Source: Pirellulaceae bacterium (GTDB taxonomy: Bacteria > Planctomycetota > Planctomycetia > Pirellulales > Pirellulaceae). Taken from it: a stretch of 22,271 nt of DNA. The stretch's first letter is position 1. Each line of letters starts with the position of its first letter. The stretch is taken from positions 1 to 22,271 of the forward strand of contig JADLDX010000074.1 in NCBI GenBank assembly GCA_020846515.1. The letters are read 5' to 3'. Below are positions 1 to 6,362 of this stretch, piece by piece. The notes beneath the pieces were generated by a model. It did no database searches and had not been told where the DNA came from. It saw only the letters and a program-made list of their open reading frames with translations. Both the position numbers and the translations under genes were made by a program.

Positions 1-308
1 AACGAGCTTTGCAACGCGACGGCCTAACATCTCGCCTGTGAGCTTGTCTTCGTCATTCCTGATCCTGCTGGCAAGTTCGACCTTCCCGCAGCTTGTGAAC
101 CCTTCACGCGTATGGGTCTTGCATTGTTTGGGCTTTCGTCTCGACGAGCGACAGCTATTCGCCGTAACGACCGAACAGCCAGCCACGCGATGTTGTTCAG
201 CAGGTATCCTGATACCGAAACAAGCAGCATCATGATGGCTGACAAATCGATTATACGCGTTGATCGTTTTTCAGTGCGATCATGTCGCAATCAGTGGTCG
301 GTGGTTTG
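1..308. other. Gene-free stretch at left edge, no supported feature
   Basis: Short open frames exist on both strands. None has a recognisable domain, a credible ribosome-binding site or a planctomycete-like secretory start. The plus frame that is open from the window edge to about 235 and the minus frame over 24-290 overlap each other, and neither gives a convincing protein. The stretch could be decayed coding DNA or the far upstream region of the ELWxxDGT gene. I see nothing else in it. Confidence 0.4.
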
Positions 309-376
309 GAATTCGCGGAGGCAAGCCAGCGTAAAATAGACTACTAACTGTCCTCAGTTGCTAGGGCCGCGAATTC
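309..376. repeat. 10-bp inverted repeat enclosing a small hairpin
   Basis: GAATTCGCGG at 309-318 is the exact reverse complement of CCGCGAATTC at 367-376. Between them AACTG (346-350) can pair with CAGTT (355-359) across a TCCT loop. It lies upstream of the ELWxxDGT gene with no gene nearby. It could be a folded upstream element, a remnant of a small mobile sequence, or chance. The pairing is seen directly; no function can be assigned. Confidence 0.35.
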
Positions 377-397
377 GCTCCCTATCGACGACCGAAT

Positions 398-481
398 TGA
401 ATGCACTATTCTCCTTCGGTAACGTTGCCTTCGCTGGCTCCCCAAGCACAGCTTGGGAGTGATGCATTCAGAGAATAGTGC
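398..481. repeat. Composite palindromic element upstream of the ELWxxDGT gene
   Basis: GCACTATTCTC at 403-413 is the exact reverse complement of GAGAATAGTGC at 471-481. TGAATGCA (398-405) is likewise the reverse complement of TGCATTCA (463-470). In the centre CCCAAGC (441-447) pairs with GCTTGGG (451-457) across an ACA loop. The outer arms plus the tight central hairpin resemble a small non-autonomous palindromic repeat unit. It ends 112 bases before the start of the next gene. Whether it is repeated elsewhere in the genome cannot be judged here. Confidence 0.5.
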
Positions 482-593
482 CTCATTTGGTGTGCTTGAA
501 TGCTTGACCGCTCGCGCCCTGCCAGTCCAAACTAAAGGCGGCCTGTTCTCTCGGATCTCCTAACCCCCCTCAGAGAAGTTTACCGGAGAAGTT

Positions 594-3287
594 GTGTTTC
601 ATCGAATATTAAAAAACAAGTCCCCGCGTCGTCATTCGCAGAAGTTGCATCGCCGTCAACTGCAAATCGAAAGTCTCGAATCCAGACGCGTACTGACCGT
701 TGATTATGATCTGCTGAGGGACTTCAATACCGCTCCGCCGGTAAGGAAGGCCTACAACTATCTCGACACCGATTCCTTGACTTATATGTTCCTGAGGACT
801 GGCGAGAACCTCGAGCTTTGGAAGACGGATGGAGGTGCGGCGGGAACGAGCAAAGTCAAGGAGTTTCCTGATGTCGCTTCCATTCCGAGCCGTCTCACAG
901 AAGTTTCGGGCAAGATCTATTTCACGGCGGACGATTCAATTCACGGAGAGGAGTTATGGACCACCGACGGAACGACTGCCGGCACTGTTCTGGTCAAAGA
1001 CATCGTGCCTGGTACCGCCCCATCCAGTCCGGCCGCGTTGGTCAATTTCAATGGTGTGTTGTACTTTACTGCTTATACTCCCGCGACGGGCGTTGAGCTT
1101 TGGACCAGCGATGGTACCGAAGCTGGAACGAAGATGGTTGTCGACCTCGCCCCTGGTCAACAGAGTTCGCTCCCCAGCTACCTGACCGTGGTCGGGACGA
1201 GTCTTTATTTCACTGCGTTTTCGCCCGCGACAGGTAATGAGCTGTTCAAAAGCAATGGCACTGCTGCGGGAACAACACTAGTAAGTGACATTCGGCCCGG
1301 CGCCGCGTCCTCAAACCCACAGTCCGTCACAGCTGTGGGTAGTCGTTTGTATTTTTCAGCGGAGCGCAATGATGTTGGGCGCGAGCTGTTTCGATCCGAT
1401 GGCACGAGCGCTACAACTGCCTTAGTCAGAGACATTTCGACTAGTTCGTTCAGTACGAGTTTCATCAGCCTGGTGGGCATGAATGGCTCGCTTTACTTCG
1501 TCGCGCAAGCCGCGTCTGAGGCACGTACACTCTGGCGCAGCAATGGAACCACTGCCGGCACCGTCAAGGTCATCACCAACAATGTGTATCCCACAAGTTT
1601 AACAGCCGTGGGAAACGTGTTGTACTTTGCCGGTACGAGTAATTCAGGTACTGAGCTGTGGCGCAGTAATGGCACCGCGGCAGGTACGTTCCAGCTGAAA
1701 GACATCCGCGTAGGCGCTGACAGTAGCCAACCTAACAACTTCGTCGGCGTGGGATCGACTATGTACTTTACCGCCAACGATGGAGTTAGTGGTAGAGAGT
1801 TGTGGCGAACTAATGGTACTGCTATAGGCACCGAGTTGGTGGCGGATATCAATACTGGCGCCGCACCCTCTTATCCAGGACATGGTGGAACTGATTACAG
1901 CTTCGGTACTCGTGGCAACACCCTCCTGTTCACTGCGTTTTCGCCACAAGGCTCCGTAATTTATAAATCCACAGGGACTGCGGCGACGACGGCTGGTTTG
2001 GGTGGCATGTCGGCTCCAAACCGCAACGGGATAATCATGCCTTATGAAGATGTGCCTGTCGAGATGAATGGCAGTCTGTACTTCGGCAGAAACACGCCGA
2101 CCAGCACACAGACGCTCGTCAAGTCCGACGGCACGACAGCGGGCACGGTCACCTTGAAGAGCTTTCAAGCCTCAGAGGGATTCTCGCCTATTCATATGAC
2201 CAATGTGAATGGCATACTTTACTTTGTTGCCTACACTGACTCGCTCGGTTGGGAGTTGTGGAAGAGCGATGGAACTACCAGTGGAACGGTACTGGTTAAG
2301 GACATCTATCAGGGTACAGCTCAATCGTCGCTACCATTTCGTTTTGCAGTCATGGATAACCGACTTTACTTTATGGTCTTGCTTCCAAGTTTGTCGCTAT
2401 GGACAACCGATGGCACGAGCGCTGGCACAGTGCAGCTCACACCACTTGATTCCTCCACGGAAGATTTGCCTGAAATGGTGACAGTCGGCTCCACTCTGTA
2501 CTTCACACGCAGTACATCGCTGGGCCGTGAGCTCTGGAACTTCACCACAACGGATGGCGTAAGGTTAGTCCGCGATATTAATCCTGGAGCCGGTAGTAGC
2601 TCACCGCACAATCTAACAGCGGTTGGTGACAAGCTGTTCTTTACAGCCAACGACGGAGTGCATGGAGATGAACTTTGGAGTTCGCGTGGCTACTATTCCA
2701 AGACCCTATTGGTCAAAGACATCGTACCAGGGCCGAGAAGTTCGACTCCGAGCTCGCTTGCCGCCGTCGGCGGATGGCTCATGTTCGCAGCCAACGATGG
2801 AGTCTCCGGGAATGAACTCTGGCGCAGCGGCGGAACTGCGGAATCAACCACGCTCGTGCTGGATATTAACCCAGGCGCAAATAGTGGGAACCCTAATAAT
2901 CTCACCAATGTCAATGGTCGACTGTACTTCGCAGCCGACGATGGTATCAACGGAACGGAACTTTGGACCAGCAACCGCGAAACTACGGGCACACGCATGG
3001 TTGAGAACATTGCGGCAGGTTCCAAGTCGAGTTACCCGACGCGTCTGACTGCGATTGGTAGCAAACTGTATTTTGCCGCCAATGACGGCGTCCACGGTCA
3101 AGAATTGTGGGGAAGTCGCGGGACTGAGGAAACGACCACACTTGATCAGGACTTCAACGTCGGCGCTTTTAGTTCCAATCCAGCGTCCATGATGCTGTAC
3201 AAAAACAAGCTGGTTGTGGTTGCCCTCGGCTCGCAAGTCGGACGCGAACTGTGGACACGCAGCCGAGAGGAATTGCCAGTCGGATAA
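594..3287 (+). CDS. Exported ELWxxDGT-repeat protein
   Basis: This 897-residue protein is built almost entirely of about 17 tandem repeats of roughly 45-50 residues. Their shared pattern is ELW-x-x-DGT-x-x-GT, then V-x-DI-x-PG, then SS-x-P and LT-x-VG-x-x-LYF-x-A-x-D-x-x-x-G. This is the ELWxxDGT repeat family, thought to form beta-propeller or beta-barrel-like extracellular modules. Residues 1-40 are basic and contain LESRRVL (28-34), matching the planctomycete extracellular N-terminal motif (consensus like LEPLEDRRLL), so export is likely although no classical signal peptide is visible. Repeats 5, 6, 8 and 9 are the most degenerate; those nearest the C terminus are close to consensus. No dockerin, PEP-CTERM or other anchor follows the last repeat. 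The start is GTG at 594, with GGAG at 585-588 five bases upstream. Role unknown; adhesion or surface display is an inference. Confidence 0.9.
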   Translation: MFHRILKNKSPRRHSQKLHRRQLQIESLESRRVLTVDYDLLRDFNTAPPVRKAYNYLDTDSLTYMFLRTGENLELWKTDGGAAGTSKVKEFPDVASIPSRLTEVSGKIYFTADDSIHGEELWTTDGTTAGTVLVKDIVPGTAPSSPAALVNFNGVLYFTAYTPATGVELWTSDGTEAGTKMVVDLAPGQQSSLPSYLTVVGTSLYFTAFSPATGNELFKSNGTAAGTTLVSDIRPGAASSNPQSVTAVGSRLYFSAERNDVGRELFRSDGTSATTALVRDISTSSFSTSFISLVGMNGSLYFVAQAASEARTLWRSNGTTAGTVKVITNNVYPTSLTAVGNVLYFAGTSNSGTELWRSNGTAAGTFQLKDIRVGADSSQPNNFVGVGSTMYFTANDGVSGRELWRTNGTAIGTELVADINTGAAPSYPGHGGTDYSFGTRGNTLLFTAFSPQGSVIYKSTGTAATTAGLGGMSAPNRNGIIMPYEDVPVEMNGSLYFGRNTPTSTQTLVKSDGTTAGTVTLKSFQASEGFSPIHMTNVNGILYFVAYTDSLGWELWKSDGTTSGTVLVKDIYQGTAQSSLPFRFAVMDNRLYFMVLLPSLSLWTTDGTSAGTVQLTPLDSSTEDLPEMVTVGSTLYFTRSTSLGRELWNFTTTDGVRLVRDINPGAGSSSPHNLTAVGDKLFFTANDGVHGDELWSSRGYYSKTLLVKDIVPGPRSSTPSSLAAVGGWLMFAANDGVSGNELWRSGGTAESTTLVLDINPGANSGNPNNLTNVNGRLYFAADDGINGTELWTSNRETTGTRMVENIAAGSKSSYPTRLTAIGSKLYFAANDGVHGQELWGSRGTEETTTLDQDFNVGAFSSNPASMMLYKNKLVVVALGSQVGRELWTRSREELPVG

Positions 3288-3288
3288 T

Positions 3289-3306
3289 TACTTTACGCGT
3301 AAAGTA
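3289..3306. promoter_or_regulatory. Perfect 18-bp palindrome after the ELWxxDGT stop codon
   Basis: TACTTTACG (3289-3297) is followed directly by its reverse complement CGTAAAGTA (3298-3306). It begins one base after the TAA stop at 3285-3287. There is no T-run after it, so it is not a classical intrinsic terminator, but it could form a cruciform or short hairpin at the mRNA end, or bind a dimeric protein. The MITE-like element begins 12 bases further on. Confidence 0.4.
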
Positions 3307-3318
3307 CTTCACTGAAAT

Positions 3319-3483
3319 AACGGGGTCAGGTCTCATTTACCGGCCATAAACGAGAAGATGGGTACAGGTCCAGACTAGCCCGAGTTGATCTGCGATGCAC
3401 TTGATCTTTACCAGCCAGGTGTTGACCTCGCCAGAAGTCGCGTTGACCCTCGCTGAGTCACGCAAATGAGACCTGACCCCGTT
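3319..3483. mobile_element. 165-bp MITE-like element with 20-bp perfect terminal inverted repeats
   Basis: The left end AACGGGGTCAGGTCTCATTT (3319-3338) and the right end (3464-3483) are perfect inverted copies over 20 bp, with partial further pairing outside. GGGGTCAGGTCTCATTT-type ends are, from memory, common beside REP-associated IS200-like (Y1) transposase genes and their non-autonomous derivatives; no transposase is present here. The interior has a roughly 40-codon open frame on the minus strand, closing with TAA at 3339-3337, that includes VNTWLVKIKCIADQLG. I do not recognise it; it may be residue of a former passenger gene. No clear target duplication flanks the ends, which suits a hairpin-targeting Y1 element better than a DDE transposon. 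Confidence 0.6.
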
Positions 3484-3608
3484 TATTCTTACGGTGTATC
3501 ATTCTGGAAGGCGGTTTGATTCAGGTCGCTGGGCGCGGTTGGCTTGTCTGCCGAATTCACGGACGGTTGGTACACCGCCAGAGGAAAGTGAACCGCCGAG
3601 GAAACCAT

Positions 3609-3619
3609 GCTACAATTCG
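3609..3619 (+). promoter_or_regulatory. Possible -10 promoter element GCTACAATTCG
   Basis: TACAAT at 3611-3616 fits a sigma-70 -10 box. Seventeen bases upstream is GTGAAC, only a half match to TTGACA. The same 11-mer occurs on the minus strand at 21265-21255, and in both cases exactly 68 bases separate it from the chosen ATG. No transcript data support it; the shared motif and equal spacing are the only evidence. Confidence 0.35.
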
Positions 3620-3687
3620 AGCCTGTAGATTGACTGGCAGTAAGAGAACCATTTCAAGCACCAACCATTTTTTGAAAGTCGATCTTT

Positions 3688-5469
3688 ATGGTTGCTCAAC
3701 AATTGACACGTCCAACACCTGGCCACTCTTTCTGGCTTTGTTTCCTAATGCTCTGCCTGAGTGTGCTACCGGCTGTAGCCGCTGATGCGCCTAAGCTGCA
3801 TCCGAAAGCTACTTCGCTTCCGTTTAATCACCAGGGGCCGTTCGTAACCAAGGCCGACGGCGGTGTGCTGTGCATCGATTCAAAGAATGCCCTGCACAGC
3901 CAGGATGAAGGTCGCTCGTGGAGCAGCTCGCCGCTATTCGCCGAACCTGCAAAGTTCAATGTGAGCAACGAACGTGCCTTGCTGAGGACTCGCGAAGGCG
4001 TCGTCATTTCCGCCTGGATGAATGGCGCGGAGCGCAAGACGCCGACGGGATGGCGCTGGGGCGACAAGAGCGTCAGTTGGAAAGACTTCGTCCTGCCAAC
4101 TTATACATGCCGAAGTACGGACGACGGCAAAACCTGGGAGACACCTGTCAAGCTGAGCGACCCATGGTGCGGGTGCATTCACGCGCTTATTCAGATGAAA
4201 AGTGGTCGCATCGTACTCGTAGGCCAAGAGATTGTCCCGCAATGGCGGCACGCGACCGTGATGTGGGCCTCAGATGACCTCGGTAAATCTTGGCAACGTG
4301 GCGATGTGCTCGACTACGGCGTCGGCGCGCATGATCACGCTGGGTCCATCGAAGGTAGCGTGGTCGAGCGGCAGGATGGTTCGCTTTACCTATTGCTTAG
4401 AACGGAATCGGGATACTTGTGGGAGGCTCATTCCCGCGATGGACTCAAATGGGACGGGTTGAAACAGTCATCCATTCCATCAGTCACCTGCTGCCCACAG
4501 CTAGCTCGGCTGGCCGACGGACGCATCGGGCTGTTGTGGAATGCGCCGCCGCGACACGATCCTAGTAACCGATCGAGTCGGTCGGAGTTATCGCTTGCCT
4601 TCTCCGATGACGAGGCGAAATCTTGGTCGAAGCCGGTTGTTGTCGCGGCCAACTATATGTCTGGAGGTCGAACGTCCTATCCTTATGTTTACGAACGAAA
4701 GCCTGGTGAACTTTGGATCACAACGATGCAGGGCGGCTTGCGCATGAAGATCAACACTGCCGATCTGTCGGCCGGTGAGATTCCTGTGTTCGTTCCACCA
4801 GCCAAAGCTACGCCCAATCCAGGTGGAATCATTATGTTCGGCGATTCGACCACAGCTCCACGCGGCAATCTGAAAGTTTATACAAACCTGGTAGAGTCCA
4901 CGCTTCAAGGAGTTGGTTCCTCGCTGAGCGTCTATAACGCGGGCGTCCCCAGTAACACGACCTCCGATGCACGTAAGCGCCTCCAGGGAGACGTGTTAAA
5001 GTTCAAGCCACGGGTGGTCGTGATGCAATTTGGCATTAACGATTCGGCCGTCGATGTGTGGAGAAATCCGCCGGAGACTGAGCCACGCGTGTCGCTGAGC
5101 TTGTATCTTGAAAACTATCGCGCCATGATCGGCCAGGTACAAGAGCAAGGAGGCAAAGTCATCCTAATGACTACCAATCCACTTCGCTGGACCTCCAAGC
5201 TTCGCGAACTGTACGGCAAACCTCCTTTTAATGTGGACGCACAGGACGGCTTCGAATCGCTGCATCTGACCAGGGACAACGCAGAGCTCAGAAAACTCGC
5301 CCACGAACTCAATGTGCCGCTGGTCGATATCCATGCTGCGTATCCCGCGTTCGCAGAGAAGCATAAAACCACCATCGACGCCATGCTGTCCGATGGTATG
5401 CATCCTGGAGAACTAGGACATCAATTGACGGCGGAGTTGCTGGTACCCGTGATTCGCGATTCCCTGTAG
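3688..5469 (+). CDS. Secreted sialidase-like BNR propeller fused to SGNH/GDSL hydrolase
   Basis: This 593-residue protein has a signal peptide (about 1-32, ending AVAA). Residues 40-370 form a sialidase-type propeller with Asp boxes at 71-78 (SQDEGRSW), 143-150 (STDDGKTW), 195-202 (SDDLGKSW) and a weaker one at 306-313. IEGSVVERQDG followed by LLLRT (about 221-239) matches the part of exo-sialidases that carries the catalytic Glu and an Arg, but the FRIP motif is absent. Residues 378-593 form an SGNH hydrolase: GDS with Ser387 (block I), the Gly of NAGVPSNT (block II), GIND with Asn451 (block III), and D569-G-M-H572 (block V). All catalytic positions are present, so an active esterase is likely. 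The propeller may bind or cleave a glycan while the esterase removes acyl groups; a sialidase/O-acetylesterase pairing is an inference. No clear SD precedes the ATG. It converges on the next gene. Confidence 0.88.
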   Translation: MVAQQLTRPTPGHSFWLCFLMLCLSVLPAVAADAPKLHPKATSLPFNHQGPFVTKADGGVLCIDSKNALHSQDEGRSWSSSPLFAEPAKFNVSNERALLRTREGVVISAWMNGAERKTPTGWRWGDKSVSWKDFVLPTYTCRSTDDGKTWETPVKLSDPWCGCIHALIQMKSGRIVLVGQEIVPQWRHATVMWASDDLGKSWQRGDVLDYGVGAHDHAGSIEGSVVERQDGSLYLLLRTESGYLWEAHSRDGLKWDGLKQSSIPSVTCCPQLARLADGRIGLLWNAPPRHDPSNRSSRSELSLAFSDDEAKSWSKPVVVAANYMSGGRTSYPYVYERKPGELWITTMQGGLRMKINTADLSAGEIPVFVPPAKATPNPGGIIMFGDSTTAPRGNLKVYTNLVESTLQGVGSSLSVYNAGVPSNTTSDARKRLQGDVLKFKPRVVVMQFGINDSAVDVWRNPPETEPRVSLSLYLENYRAMIGQVQEQGGKVILMTTNPLRWTSKLRELYGKPPFNVDAQDGFESLHLTRDNAELRKLAHELNVPLVDIHAAYPAFAEKHKTTIDAMLSDGMHPGELGHQLTAELLVPVIRDSL

Positions 5470-5491
5470 CCGCGTCGCTCCGCGACTCGGC
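5469..5491. terminator. Hairpin between convergent genes (TCC/GGA loop)
   Basis: GCCG then GTCGC (ending 5478) pairs with GCGAC then CGGC (starting 5482) around a TCC loop, with a single C/T mismatch. It starts on the last base of the upstream stop codon and lies between two convergent genes, a typical place for bidirectional termination. There is no T-run, so intrinsic termination is uncertain. The core GCTCCGC is the complement of the GCGGAGC core seen in hairpins near 15961 and 17472. Confidence 0.4.
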
Positions 5492-5518
5492 TGACTCGGC
5501 CGTTAATTCCAGCGCACC

Positions 5519-6286
5519 TTACCGCTTCGCAAACACAACTAAGCGTTTGGCACGGTTGATGCCGACTAGTTCGTTCGATTGTCGATCGATGGCGAAGCCC
5601 TGTCCCGTAATCGGCGCCGGCTCCGTACCAACGAGTTCCAGTACTTGTCCCGACTTGGGCAATCTCAAGTGAAACACAATGGGGTCATCATGCCCGGTGG
5701 CAAGCAACATGCCATCGTGCCATAGTCCGCCCGATAGACTGTATTGTCCAAGTTGAGCAATCAAGCCAGGAGGCAGCGTCCAGCGATTGATCTCTTTCCA
5801 ATCGCTGTCAAATTTGACTAAGAACGATTTGGAGTTGAGTTCCGCATACTTCGCGAAATGGCACCACCACACGTCGTCCTCACGCACGCACCACGTCAAA
5901 CTCCCTCCATAGTCGCCGAAGTCTTTGTAAGTCGTCAACTCCATCGATTGCACATCCAGCACCTTGATCTCACTCTTCTCGGGCATGAGCGGATAATTGG
6001 AGTGAGCGCAATAGAGTTTCCCCTCCCAGGCAAAACCGCTATTGAGATGTTTGGCTTCGCCGGAACTCAAGGCGAGCCGTTGACCACTCGATCGATCGTA
6101 TTTGGCAACTTGGGTATTGTTGATTGCGTAGACAAACTGGGCATCGATGGCCGCAGCCTGAATCGCCTCGGCAGCTTCGAACTCGCGCGTCTGCTTCCAG
6201 CCTTGCGCGTGCGTCGTACCGGCGAGCGTAGCCAACGCTACAAACCAGACCATGCTCATCTGCGTTACTTTCCGAATCTGTAACAT
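5519..6286 (-). CDS. Secreted propeller-like protein of unknown function
   Basis: This 255-residue protein has a signal peptide ending near THAQ (about residue 28). The mature part shows repeated beta-strand units (AAAIDAQFVYAIN, LNSGFAWEGKLYCAH, GSLTWCVREDDVWWCHF, SGGLWHDGMLLATGHDD, GQGFAIDRQSNELVGIN), consistent with a five- to six-bladed propeller. No catalytic motif is evident. Conserved planctomycete proteins of this kind have been labelled cycloisomerase, a name I would not rely on. I prefer ATG at 6286 over the in-frame GTG at 6292 because the purine-rich AAAGGGTGG then sits at SD distance. It lies 76 bp downstream of the triple-SGNH gene on the same strand, so co-transcription is possible. 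Confidence 0.75.
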   Translation of the reverse strand: MLQIRKVTQMSMVWFVALATLAGTTHAQGWKQTREFEAAEAIQAAAIDAQFVYAINNTQVAKYDRSSGQRLALSSGEAKHLNSGFAWEGKLYCAHSNYPLMPEKSEIKVLDVQSMELTTYKDFGDYGGSLTWCVREDDVWWCHFAKYAELNSKSFLVKFDSDWKEINRWTLPPGLIAQLGQYSLSGGLWHDGMLLATGHDDPIVFHLRLPKSGQVLELVGTEPAPITGQGFAIDRQSNELVGINRAKRLVVFAKR

Positions 6287-6362
6287 ATCCACCCTTTGCG
6301 CGGTTCAGCGAAGCAACCCAGTCCGACCAATACTGCCAGCCCGTATAGCGATCTCGTTCCAG

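Noticed and set aside
24..290. Minus-strand open frame of 88 codons near the left edge
   Set aside because: No domain, no RBS, unusual composition, and overlapping plus-strand frames of similar length; not distinguishable from chance.
1644..2168. Long open frame antisense to the ELWxxDGT gene (174 codons), with other antisense frames in the same gene
   Set aside because: Repetitive codon structure of the sense gene leaves antisense frames open; the translations are low-complexity shadows without a start signal.
3516..3785. Plus-strand frame of 89 codons before the propeller-SGNH gene
   Set aside because: It overlaps the signal-peptide region of the real gene in another frame and has no homology or RBS.
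5469..5491. Classical rho-independent terminator
   Set aside because: The hairpin is good but no T-run follows on either strand, so only a weak terminator call was kept.
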